Part shown: positions 34,637 to 42,430 of the stretch, piece by piece
Layout of the letters: the number at the start of each line of letters is the position of its first letter
Numbering within the stretch: the stretch's first letter is position 1
Source: Streptomyces xanthochromogenes
Lineage (GTDB): Bacteria; Actinomycetota; Actinomycetes; Streptomycetales; Streptomycetaceae
Length of the DNA stretch: 64,000 nucleotides
Reading direction: 5' to 3'
Assembly: GCF_014650455.1 (NCBI RefSeq)
Contig: NZ_BMUZ01000017.1
Coordinates: forward strand, 93,555 to 157,554
Translations under genes and position numbers: made by a program
Notes under the pieces: model-generated
Database searches by the model: none
What the model saw: the letters and a program-made list of their open reading frames with translations, nothing else
Told to the model about the DNA's origin: nothing

Positions 34637-35329
34637 ATGCCGGCCACCACCCCGCTCGACATCGGCACCTCCGCCAACGCCCTCGCCACCGGACGGGCCG
34701 TCATCCTGCCCAATCCGAGTCCCCTGACGTACGTCGTCGCGGCCACCACCCCGGAGGCCGTCAACAACGCCAAGGCCCGTCCCGCCGACCAGGAGGTGGC
34801 TCTGTGGGTGCACAATGACACCACATGGACCGAGCTCACACCCGCGCTCGATCTGACACCGGCCGCCCTCGGCACGGCCTTGAATCTCCTACGGGTCGAA
34901 CTGATCACGCTGCTGGTGCCTGTACGCACCGACACCGTGCCACCGGTCTGGGCGACCCCCGCCCTGCGCGATGGCCACCTCCTCCTCTTCGGCGCCCACT
35001 GGCCGCCCCTGGCCCGCCTGTTGGCCCGCTTCCCGCGCCTGTACGTCAGCAGCGCCAACCGCACGGGGCGGCCCCCAGCACCCACGGCCACGCACGCCAC
35101 GGCAATGTTCGGACCCGACATCCCGGTCGTGGATGCCGACAGCCTGCGGGACACCGGCACCCTTCATGCCGCCACCACCATGCTGCGCATCGCGTCCGAC
35201 GGAACCCTGACCCACATCCGACACGGCGCTCAGGACCACGCCCACGGATCGAATCCGCAGCACTACCTGCGCCACCTGGACCGGGCGCGAGGAGTGGAAC
35301 CGGACGTCACGAGCAGCGCCGGCCGGTAA
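34637..35329 (+). CDS. Divergent YrdC/Sua5-like protein
   Basis: A 230-residue protein. The order of elements is that of YrdC/TsaC: an N-terminal strand-helix, KARPADQEVALWVHN (compare KGRPxxxPL in TsaC) and LYVSSANRTGRPPAP (compare SAN-x-SG). The canonical PTETVYGL segment is replaced by PNPSPLTYVV, so substrate binding must differ from the threonylcarbamoyl-AMP synthases. A full Sua5 is encoded elsewhere in the window (44634-45620), so this one is not needed for tRNA modification. It may make or transfer a carbamoyl-adenylate in a biosynthetic step. Confidence 0.7.
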   Translation: MPATTPLDIGTSANALATGRAVILPNPSPLTYVVAATTPEAVNNAKARPADQEVALWVHNDTTWTELTPALDLTPAALGTALNLLRVELITLLVPVRTDTVPPVWATPALRDGHLLLFGAHWPPLARLLARFPRLYVSSANRTGRPPAPTATHATAMFGPDIPVVDADSLRDTGTLHAATTMLRIASDGTLTHIRHGAQDHAHGSNPQHYLRHLDRARGVEPDVTSSAGR

Positions 35330-35357
35330 CGCCCCGGCAGACGGACGGCATCCGTCG

Positions 35358-36200
35358 TCAACGGCGGGCACCAGTGGCGCCACGGCAGGCGAAGAGATCC
35401 AGCACTCTGCGGCACGTCGTGTCGTGCTGGTCGAGGACCGGGTCGCCGCCGAGTATCGCGCAGTGCAGGCTCTGCAGCCGTAGTGAAGGGTCGATGCCCA
35501 GTTCCGTCGCCAGGTTGCGCCGCAGTGCGGCGTATGCGGACAGTGCCCTGGCGGGGCGGCCTGCGCGGTACAGGGCCACCATGCACTGGGCATGCAGCGC
35601 TTCGTGGAGCGGATAGCGGGCGATGAGTGTGGTGAGTTCGATCGTCAGGTCGGCGTGGAGGCCCAGGCGCAGTTCGGCTTCGATGCGACGCTCCAGGTCG
35701 CCCAGCCTGCTTTCCTCAAGGCGGGTCGCCTCGATTTCCAGAAGCCGCCCGGCACATGTGTCCACGAGGGCGGGACCTCGCCACAACGCGAGCCCCTGAC
35801 GCAGGAGTCGAACGGCGGTGTCGTCCTCGCCCCGCTCGAAGGCGCGCCGTCCGGCGGCGGCGAAGCGCTCGTATTCGAGGGCGTCGACGCTGCCGGGCAG
35901 CGCGTCCATGAGGTATCCGCCGTTCCTGGTGGCCAGGATTTCCTTGGGACCGCGTACCGCCTTCGCGTCGAGAGCGTCATTTATGCTGCGCCGGATACGG
36001 AGGATGTAGGTCTGCAGCGTGGTCATCGCACTACGCGGAAGTTCCTCGCCCCAGAGTTCTTCCATGAGCTGGGATGCGGGGAGGACCTGATTCGCCGAGA
36101 GGGCGAGCAGTGCGAGCAGTTGTCGCGGCTTGTCGGCGGTGGGAACGATCGACGCTCCGTTGACCGAGGCTTCGAGCGCACCAAGGACTTTGACTTCCAC
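35358..36200 (-). CDS. SARP-family transcriptional activator
   Basis: A 280-residue protein from GTG 36200, chosen because GGAGGAATGCT precedes it and the protein then starts MEVKVLGALEASVNG, the usual SARP N-terminus. Residues about 1-95 are an OmpR-like winged helix (KPRQLLALLALSANQ, LMEELWGEELPRSAMTTLQTYILRIRR). About 100-250 is the BTAD domain (EYERFAAAGRRAFERGE, DLTIELTTLIARYPLHEALHAQCMVALYRAGR). The size is that of pathway-specific SARPs such as ActII-ORF4 and RedD. It converges on the YrdC-like gene and probably activates the adjacent synthase and peptide operons. Confidence 0.9.
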   Translation of the reverse strand: MEVKVLGALEASVNGASIVPTADKPRQLLALLALSANQVLPASQLMEELWGEELPRSAMTTLQTYILRIRRSINDALDAKAVRGPKEILATRNGGYLMDALPGSVDALEYERFAAAGRRAFERGEDDTAVRLLRQGLALWRGPALVDTCAGRLLEIEATRLEESRLGDLERRIEAELRLGLHADLTIELTTLIARYPLHEALHAQCMVALYRAGRPARALSAYAALRRNLATELGIDPSLRLQSLHCAILGGDPVLDQHDTTCRRVLDLFACRGATGARR

Positions 36201-36702
36201 AGCATTCCTCCAAAGCGGGCAAAATGCGGAGTATTGATGATCACCATAACTTCTCGTTCTTAAGCAGGACCTGAGGGGATAAGTCCTAGCCCTTACGTGG
36301 GAAGAACCCTTGCGCATCTCTTTGCCAACACATGGCCAGTAGTGTGGTTTTGTCCGACGGAACCCGTCATCAGGCGTCTCGATGCGGCCACTCACGTCCC
36401 CAACGGGGGGCCTACGGCGCAGATCCTTGGGAATCTCTTTGCCGAACTCCCTACGATGAGATGACCAGCGCGCCACCGCGGCCCATTCTCTCGAGACTCC
36501 CCCGGCGACCGACTATTGATTTATTCGAAAACTAAATTAGTGAGGCAGCCGGCGCCCGCTCCGCAAAAGCGAGTTCAAAAGGGAGTTGAAGAACGGACAC
36601 GGGTGACGATGACGTAGCCACATGTCGATGTGGCCCCCATCGGCCGCTCATCGACCCGCCCCCTCAAGCCGCAGAGCCGGCTCTCCTTGCCGTCGCCGAG
36701 CC
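36201..36702. other. Gene-free, partly AT-rich region upstream of the SARP
   Basis: Five hundred bases without a supported gene. A conspicuously AT-rich patch at about 36511-36545 (TATTGATTTATTCG and AAACTAAATTAG) is rare for this genome. It contains the SARP promoter. It also borders the broken gene pair, so part may be a recombination scar. Confidence 0.5.
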
Positions 36703-36936
36703 TCATATCCAGCCTCGCCGCGCCGCGATCACCCCTGCCTGAAAGCGGTTGGCCGCAACCAGCTCCTCGTGGAGACGGCTGATACGGCGCCGCATCGTCC
36801 GTACCGACCAGCCCAATTGGCGCGCGATGGCTTCGTCCTTGAGCCCACTGACGAGCAGCGTGAGCATCTGCCGGTCCTCCTCGGTGAGGGGATCGTCCGC
36901 CGGGGCGTCCAGCGGGGTGGCCGTGCGCCAGCACAG
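36703..36936 (-). pseudogene. 3' remnant of a LuxR-type HTH regulator
   Basis: The minus frame ending at TGA 36703 reads about 77 codons. It begins near LCWRTATPLD, then LTEEDRQMLTLLVSGLKDEA, IARQLGWSVRTMRRRISRL and the tail FQAGVIAARRGWI. This is the C-terminal LuxR helix-turn-helix of a regulator family normally about 330 residues long. No start codon or N-terminal domain precedes it: beyond 36936 the frame turns into an Arg-rich shadow of the neighbouring propeller gene. It is therefore a 5'-truncated pseudogene, not in the usual ORF list because it lacks a start. Confidence 0.75.
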
Positions 36937-38303
36937 TCGTCGACGCGGTCTACGACGTGGCGATCGGCGATGACAGCCTCTACTTCTCGACGGGCAAGTC
37001 GCTGTGGAAGCGGGACGGCCTGTCCTCCGGCACGCTCGGCAAGGCCACCAAGGTCTACGACTCCACCGGCGGCCGGACCTCCGTCACCGTCGTCGCGGAC
37101 AGCCAGGTCGTGGCGATCCAGGAGATCGGCTCGGGCATCGTCGGCTCCTTCGACGGTGGCGAGAGCTGGGCCACGCTGGACGACCACGGTTACGGCGCCT
37201 CGGGCCTGACCCTCAGCGGCGGCGACATGTACGTCGGATACGGCAAGGACATCCGGGTCGGCCGCGACCACGGCCGTCGGTGGAGCAGCATTCCGTCCGT
37301 CAGCAAGGCGTCCACGACCTCGGACTTCGACCGCTGGGCCGACGGTTCGCTGACGGTCTCCGCGGACGCCGCCGGTGTCTATCGAGGCACCGCGGACGGC
37401 AAGGGCTACCGCCGCCTGGGCGTCCAGGGCGGAGCCGTCAACTCCCTTGCCGTCAGCGGTGACCAGCTGCTCGCGGCCGGCCAACAGGGCACCCACCGGG
37501 CCCCGCTGCCGGTCGCCGGCACGGAGTGGGGAACCACCGGCGGCGAGGGCACGATCGGCGCTGAGACCCGGCTGCTCCAGGCCTCCGCCAAGAACTCGCG
37601 GATCGTGTGGCGGGTCCGCTGCGGCGCCTGGGGCGACTTCCACCTGCAACGCAGCGGTGACGCGGGTGCCACCTGGCAGGAGAAGACGGAGAGCAACGGC
37701 ACCGTGTTCGCCATGACCGTGCACCCCGCCGACCCCGCCCGCGTGTACGTCGCGTACAGCAACCTGGAGGGCACGGGCCTCTTCTCCACCGAGGACGGCG
37801 GCGCCACCTGGAAGAACCTGCTCAACGACCGGACGCACTTCACCGCCGTCGCCGGTGACCCGGAGAACCGCGACCGGCTGTGGCTCGGCGCCCCGGACGG
37901 CCTCTACCGCTCGGACAACGGCGGCGACGACATCACCAAGGTCGCCGACGGCCGCGTCGACACCATCGAGTTCGCCGGCCCGAAGATGCTGATCGGTGGT
38001 GACACGATCAGGGTCTCGACGAACGGCGGCCGGACGTTCCGTACCGCCGACACCGGTCAACTACCTTTGCGCGTAAGCGATTTGCTCCAGGTCGACGACA
38101 CTCTCCACGCCGCCACCACCAGCTACTGGGATGCGGCCCTGCCGCGTGGCGGCCGAGGTGTCCTGCGCTCCACGGACGGCGGGCGGACCTGGCAGAACAT
38201 CTCCAACGGCCTGCAGAACCTGAACGCCACGAGCTTGGCGGCTGCCGGCGGCCGGCTCTACGTGGGCACGGTGCAAGGAGGGGTGCACTGCCTGGAGTTG
38301 TGA
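36936..38303 (+). pseudogene. 5'-truncated BNR/sialidase-like beta-propeller protein
   Basis: About 455 codons of a propeller with Asp-box/BNR repeats (SFDGGESWATL, FSTEDGGATWKNL, RSTDGGRTWQNI). It resembles the C-terminal part of secreted exo-alpha-sialidase/YCF48-like proteins. No signal peptide, start codon with ribosome binding site, or N-terminal domain is present. The first recognisable residues (VVDAVYDVAIGDD) begin right at the remnant of the LuxR gene. GTG 36957 could in principle start a 448-residue protein, but it would be cytoplasmic, unlike its family. I treat it as truncated. A strong terminator follows at 38333. Confidence 0.68.
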
Positions 38304-38332
38304 CCTTCCGGCCATGAGCGCATTCGATCGGC

Positions 38333-38370
38333 TCGGCGTGCCCCGCTCGCCCATGAGCGGGGCACGCCGA
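38333..38370. terminator. Bidirectional hairpin terminator
   Basis: A 16-bp perfect inverted repeat (38333-38348 with 38355-38370) with a 6-nt loop. It lies between the convergent propeller remnant and the chitinase gene. Confidence 0.9.
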
Positions 38371-38465
38371 CCAGTTGACGCCGAGCCGGGGCGCGGTTAC
38401 CCGCGGCCCGGCTCGGCGCACGGCCGCGTCTCGGGCAGGGCGGCGAAGGGCAGCCCTTGGAGCTG

Positions 38466-39539
38466 TCAGCAGCTCAGGTTGTTCCCGGCCGGGACGCCGA
38501 GGATGGAGACGAAGCTCTGGTAGGCGTTGATCCTGCTCTGCACCTGGGCGGGATTTCCGCCGTTGCATTCGATGCTGCCGTTGATGCTACGGATGGTCTC
38601 GCCGAACCCGGCCCCGTTGACCATGGCATTGTGCGGGGTCATGGTGCCGGGGCCGTTCTGGGTGTTCCAGTACCAGAGCCCGGTCTTCCAGGCGATCGCC
38701 GAGTCGGTCTGCACGAGGTTCGGGTTGTGGAGCAGGTCGATGCCGAGCGCGTCGCCCGCCGCCTTGTAGTTGAAGTTCCAGCTCAGCTGGATCGGGCCTC
38801 GGCCGTAGTAGGCGGACTGCCCGGCCGGGCAGCCGTAGGGCTGGGTCGCGTCGCAGTAGTGGGAGTAGTTGGCGGTGTTCTGCTCGACGATGTAGACGAG
38901 GCCGCCGGTCTCGTGGCTGACGTTGGCGAGGAAGGCCGCGGCCTCCTGCTTCTTGACCGTGTCACTACCGGTGGTGGCGAAACCCGGGTACGCGCTCAGT
39001 GCGGCGGTCAGACCGCTGTACGTGTAGAACGAGTTCCGGTTCGGGAACATCTGGTTGAACTGGGCCTCGCTGACCACGAAGGAGCCGTTGGACGGCGGAG
39101 TGGTCGGACCGCCACCGCCATTACAGCTGTACGGGTCCCAGTACCAGGTGCTGATGACCGGGTCGTAGCCCGGGTTGTCGTGTTCGGCGACGTAGTAATT
39201 GCCGTCCGTGTACTTGACGACGTCGCCGGCCACATAGGCATGGCCCGCGGTCCACGCCGGGTAGTCGCAGCTACCGCCGGTTCCGCCCGAGCCGCCGCAC
39301 GCACCCTGGTCCGCCCAGACGCCGGCCGCTCCGGGGGTCTCGCCCTGGGTCCACCACTTGGCTTGCCAGTTGTGGCTGTTGTACGAGGCGGACGTACCAC
39401 CTGTGTAGACCGAGGAGGAATTCCAGGCGCCGGCGCAGGTGGCGGCGGCGGAGGCAGTGGATGCCAGCGGCACGACGAGGGCAAGCCCCAACGCGACCGC
39501 GAGCGTGGTGAGAAGAGCCATGAGCCGTTGTCTCGACAC
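38466..39539 (-). CDS. GH19 chitinase with two N-terminal chitin-binding modules
   Basis: A 357-residue protein from GTG 39539 with AAGGAG 7-8 nt upstream. A signal peptide (about 1-31) precedes two CBM5/12-type modules: about 34-81 (Trp-rich, WWTQGETPG) and about 90-139 (AWTAGHAYVAGD, WYWDPYSC). The catalytic GH19 domain (about 153-357) has HETGG with Glu210 as acid and Glu219 as base, spaced as in S. coelicolor ChiG, and YYGRGPIQLSWNFNY. It hydrolyses chitin outside the cell. Two CBMs in front of a bacterial GH19 domain is uncommon; one is usual. Its promoter holds a long inverted repeat (39585-39624). Confidence 0.92.
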   Translation of the reverse strand: MSRQRLMALLTTLAVALGLALVVPLASTASAAATCAGAWNSSSVYTGGTSASYNSHNWQAKWWTQGETPGAAGVWADQGACGGSGGTGGSCDYPAWTAGHAYVAGDVVKYTDGNYYVAEHDNPGYDPVISTWYWDPYSCNGGGGPTTPPSNGSFVVSEAQFNQMFPNRNSFYTYSGLTAALSAYPGFATTGSDTVKKQEAAAFLANVSHETGGLVYIVEQNTANYSHYCDATQPYGCPAGQSAYYGRGPIQLSWNFNYKAAGDALGIDLLHNPNLVQTDSAIAWKTGLWYWNTQNGPGTMTPHNAMVNGAGFGETIRSINGSIECNGGNPAQVQSRINAYQSFVSILGVPAGNNLSC

Positions 39540-39584
39540 GCGACCACTCCTTCTAGGAGTCGAGTGGGATCGGGGCAGACTCAA

Positions 39585-39624
39585 GCGGAATGGTCTGCAC
39601 CTGTCAAGGTCCAGACCATTCCGC
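39585..39624. promoter_or_regulatory. Chitinase control region: 13-bp inverted repeat around a TTGACA
   Basis: GCGGAATGGTCTG (39585-39597) and its exact reverse complement (39612-39624) flank a 14-nt spacer, 46-85 bases upstream of the chitinase start. On the minus strand the spacer contains TTGACA, a perfect -35. The element AGGTCCAGACCA (39607-39618) resembles the DasR dre consensus and the TGGTCCAGACCT repeats known from Streptomyces chitinase promoters. This points to GlcNAc/chitin-responsive control. Confidence 0.72.
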
Positions 39625-39680
39625 GTCCGCCGCGCATCGAGGTGACGGCGGGAACGGCCACGGCTCGGGGCGGAAAGGAG

Positions 39681-40148
39681 CTACTCCTGAGCCAGCCGCG
39701 CCGGGAAGCCACCCTTCGCCACCGGGCTCCAGCGGACCGGGGTGACGCGGATCAGGGACTTGCCCTGCTTCAGCATGGCCGCGCGGTACTCGTCCCAGTC
39801 GGGGTGCTCACCGCTGATGCTGCGGAAGTAGTCCACCAGCGGCTCGACGGACTCCGGCGCGTCGATGACCTCGGCCGTGCCGTCGATCTGCACCCACGGC
39901 CCGTTCCACTCGTCCGAGAGCACGATCACGCTCACCCGCTCGTCCCGGCGGGCGTTCCGTGTCTTGGCGCGCTCGGGATACGTGGACATCACCAGGCGTC
40001 CCTCGGCGTCGACGCCGCACGTCAGCGGCGACCCCTGCGGGTCGCCGTCGGCGCGCCGGGTCAGCAGGATCGCGCGGTGCCTCGTACGTGCGAACTCAAG
40101 CAACTGGTCAAGTTCTACAGGAGTGTTGGAAGCGATGCTAGGACTCAT
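39681..40148 (-). CDS. PPOX-class (F420/FMN) oxidoreductase
   Basis: A 155-residue protein from ATG 40148. It is a split-barrel protein of the pyridoxamine-5'-phosphate oxidase-like class: HRAILLTRRADGDPQGSPLTCG, GRLVMSTYPERAKTRNARRDERVSV and WVQIDGTAEVID are characteristic of the actinobacterial F420-dependent TIGR03618-type enzymes. The family reduces diverse electrophiles with F420H2 or binds FMN. It stands alone. The ribosome binding site is weak. Confidence 0.82.
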   Translation of the reverse strand: MSPSIASNTPVELDQLLEFARTRHRAILLTRRADGDPQGSPLTCGVDAEGRLVMSTYPERAKTRNARRDERVSVIVLSDEWNGPWVQIDGTAEVIDAPESVEPLVDYFRSISGEHPDWDEYRAAMLKQGKSLIRVTPVRWSPVAKGGFPARLAQE

Positions 40149-40272
40149 GTACCGCACCCTACGACAGGCGGGCACGGCCGGAGAGGCAGGGCGCGCGTGG
40201 CCGCCGCCGCCCCCTGCCGCTCCTGTCGCAGCACCGGCGCGGCCAATGCCGGGCGGTCGTCTGCAGGAGTTC

Positions 40273-40836
40273 TCAGCGGGCCAGGTCCTGGAGGACCTCG
40301 ACCCCCGGGAGCTGCGCGAGTGCCCAGCCCGGGACGATCAGCTTGCCGCGGCGTCGGCCGCTGCCGACCAGGACGAACGGGGTCTCGACCACCGCCGCGT
40401 CGACGAGCAGCGGCCAGGAGGAGGGAAGGCCGATGGGCGTGATGCCCCCGTACTCCATCCCGCTCTCGGCCACGGCGACGTCCATCGGCGCGAAGGACGC
40501 CTTGCGCGAGCCGAGGTGTTTGCGCACGACGCTGTTCACGTCCACCCGGGTACCGGCGAGTGCGAGGCAGGCGGCGAGTGTGGTCTCGCCGCCCCGCTTG
40601 GCGGCGACCACGACGCAGTTCGCGGAGACGTCGAGCGGGACCTTGTACGACTCCGCGAAGACAGCCGTGTCGGCCTTGGCCGGGTCGGTGTCGACATAGA
40701 GGACCGCGCGGGCCGCTTCAGCGGCGTCCCAATGTGCGAGAGCGCCTGCCACCGGCGCGACGAGGTCCGCACGAACTTCGAGCGCGGGGTGGGCAGCGGC
40801 GAAGTCGCCGAAGGGGGCGGGAACCAGGGTGGCCAT
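40273..40836 (-). CDS. YbaK/EbsC-like aminoacyl-tRNA deacylase
   Basis: A 187-residue protein from ATG 40836. The YbaK/ProX-like domain is clear: AARAVLYVDTDPAKADTAVF, ANCVVVAAKRGGETTLAACLAL with the central Lys, SRKASFAPMDVAVAESGMEYGGITPIGLPSSWPLLVD and the end motif VPGWALAQLPGVEV. These enzymes hydrolyse mischarged tRNAs (for example Cys-tRNA-Pro) in trans. Cytoplasmic, single gene. Confidence 0.85.
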   Translation of the reverse strand: MATLVPAPFGDFAAAHPALEVRADLVAPVAGALAHWDAAEAARAVLYVDTDPAKADTAVFAESYKVPLDVSANCVVVAAKRGGETTLAACLALAGTRVDVNSVVRKHLGSRKASFAPMDVAVAESGMEYGGITPIGLPSSWPLLVDAAVVETPFVLVGSGRRRGKLIVPGWALAQLPGVEVLQDLAR

Positions 40837-41302
40837 GGACGCGACCTTAGTCCAGCTCCCGCGGTGCTCGATGCGGCCCCCCGAGCGCAGGTGGCCACGC
40901 GCGGTCAGCGCCGGTCGGGCGCGCCCTCGCACCCCGGGATTCGACCTCGTCCGCATACACGCCGTTGACGCGCCCTCCTGGCATGACCAGTGGTGCGACC
41001 GGCACGAGGCGCTCGGGAATCGGACTTTGAGTCCCGCACGAGGTCGCGGTTGCCCATCAGGAGACGGCAGTTGATCCGCTCGCACTCTCCGGAGCACCGG
41101 AAGCCGAGGAGCTGGCCCTTCGTGGGCATTCGTCGGCATTTGCCCGCCCCGCAATGCCGGAACCTTCTCATCAAAGAGGGCATATGAACCCGCCACCGCC
41201 GTACGGAGCGGCTCCTTCCGGTGTGTCGATGGTGCCAGAGTGCCGCTGCGGTGCCCGGTCGGGCACTCGCAGGATGCACTGACTGACTCAAGGAGTCCGC
41301 TC
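40837..41302. other. Intergenic region between divergent genes, no intact gene
   Basis: No start with ribosome binding site and sustained codon bias was found. A minus-strand frame near 40990-41090 reads GECERINCR then VRDSKSDS, faintly like a DUF397 protein. It is too short and irregular to call. The right end holds the promoter of the lectin gene. Confidence 0.35.
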
Positions 41303-41767
41303 GTGAGGAAGAGAGTCATCACCCTTCTCGCAACGGCCACCCTCGCCACCATGGCGCTGACCGGCCAGGCCAACGCCGCACCCGCCGGACACGCTCCGGC
41401 GGCCGAGCACGGTTCGGTCACCGCGCTGGGACCCCAGGCCAACCAGACGCGCTACGCGCCGTTCACCCTGAACCGCAACCAGTCCCTGAGCTCGAACACG
41501 GCGCGACTCGTCCTGCAGACGGACGGCAACCTCGTCGTCTACGACGAGTTCAACCGGGCGCGCTGGGCATCGAACACGGTCGGCCAGGGCTGGACGGCCC
41601 GGTTCCAGACGGACGGCAACTTCGTCGTCTACACCGCTTCCAACAGGCCCGTATGGGCATCCAACACCAGCGGCCACCCGGGTTCACGACTGGTCGTCCA
41701 GGACGACGGCAACGTCGTCATCTACGACGGCAGCCAAGCGATCTGGGCCACCGGCACCAACCACTGA
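41303..41767 (+). CDS. Secreted B-lectin (monocot mannose-binding lectin-like) protein
   Basis: A 154-residue protein from GTG 41303 with AAGGAG 7 nt upstream. A signal peptide (about 1-27, ending ANA-AP) is followed by one beta-prism II domain with three perfect QxDxNxVxY mannose-binding motifs: QTDGNLVVY, QTDGNFVVY and QDDGNVVIY. This is the pattern of GNA-type lectins and of bacterial putidacin-like (LlpA) domains. It is extracellular and expected to bind mannose or related glycans. It could act as adhesin or bacteriocin-like lectin. A terminator follows. Confidence 0.9.
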   Translation: MRKRVITLLATATLATMALTGQANAAPAGHAPAAEHGSVTALGPQANQTRYAPFTLNRNQSLSSNTARLVLQTDGNLVVYDEFNRARWASNTVGQGWTARFQTDGNFVVYTASNRPVWASNTSGHPGSRLVVQDDGNVVIYDGSQAIWATGTNH

Positions 41768-41934
41768 GCGACCACAGCCGTACCGCTGCCCGCCTCCCGC
41801 GCCCCTGCCGGGCCCCCACAGGCGTGGCCCATCGAGGCCGCCGAGGCGAAGGCGCCCCCGCGAAGGCGGCGGGACCGCGGGCACGCGGGCGCCGCGCAGC
41901 CCCATGACGTGACAGCTTTCGACCATGCGCACGG

Positions 41935-41976
41935 GACGGGCCCGGCCACCTGATCCACGGGAGGGCCGGGCCCGTC
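41935..41976. terminator. Hairpin terminator between lectin and cupin genes
   Basis: A 13-bp perfect inverted repeat (41935-41947 with 41964-41976) with a 16-nt loop. It ends 10 bases before the convergent cupin stop, so it may serve both genes. Confidence 0.8.
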
Positions 41977-41986
41977 GGTCACAGCA

Positions 41987-42361
41987 CTAGCGAGCCCAGG
42001 GAGGCGACATGCTGCTGCCGTCGGCGAGCCGGGCCGTGAGCCCGACACGCGTGTTGACCCACAGCTGGGCGGGCTCGTCGGTGGTGTTGGCGAGCGCCAG
42101 CTCGGAGCCTGCCGGCGCCACCGCCGCGTCCCCCGGCCGGAGTTCGAGGCCTTCGCCGTCGATGACGAGCCGGACGCTGCCGGACAGGACGTAGAACGTC
42201 TCCTCCTCGCTGATCGTATGGGTCGGCGCCACCATGGCGGCCGGGATCTCGACGCGCCAGGCGGCGAGGTCCCGGCTGCCGGTGTCCGGACGTACGTAGG
42301 AAACGAAACGGCCACCGTGGATCTCGTGCACGACGGCTTCTTCACTGCGGATGAACGACAT
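41987..42361 (-). CDS. Small cupin-domain protein
   Basis: A 124-residue protein from ATG 42361; GGAGG lies 6 nt upstream. It is a single cupin barrel: PTHTISEEETFYVLSGSVRL (His and Glu of motif 1) and LRPGDAAVAPAGSELALANT (motif 2, with the usual His replaced). It may bind a metal or small effector. It is divergent from a MarR regulator with palindromic sites between them, so it is the likely target of that regulator. Confidence 0.85.
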   Translation of the reverse strand: MSFIRSEEAVVHEIHGGRFVSYVRPDTGSRDLAAWRVEIPAAMVAPTHTISEEETFYVLSGSVRLVIDGEGLELRPGDAAVAPAGSELALANTTDEPAQLWVNTRVGLTARLADGSSMSPPWAR

Positions 42362-42376
42362 ACGCCAACCTCCAGC

Positions 42377-42405
42377 TAGACAAGTTCCTTGTCCACATAG
42401 ACAAG
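42377..42405. promoter_or_regulatory. Probable MarR operator: GACAAG/CTTGTC palindrome plus repeat
   Basis: GACAAG-TTC-CTTGTC lies at 42379-42393. TAGACAAG occurs at 42377 and again at 42398, 21 bases apart. The sites sit between the divergent cupin and MarR starts and cover both promoters, as expected for autoregulation. Confidence 0.65.
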
Positions 42406-42430
42406 CTGGTTGACGAGTTATAGTCAAGCC

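Noticed and set aside
36957..38303. Intact cytoplasmic propeller protein starting at GTG 36957
   Set aside because: There is no ribosome binding site or signal peptide, and recognisable coding sequence extends upstream to the junction with the broken regulator; truncation is the simpler reading.
40990..41170. Possible DUF397 remnant on the minus strand (GECERIN, VRDSK)
   Set aside because: Only two short motifs match from memory, the surrounding frame is irregular and neither end of the domain is seen.
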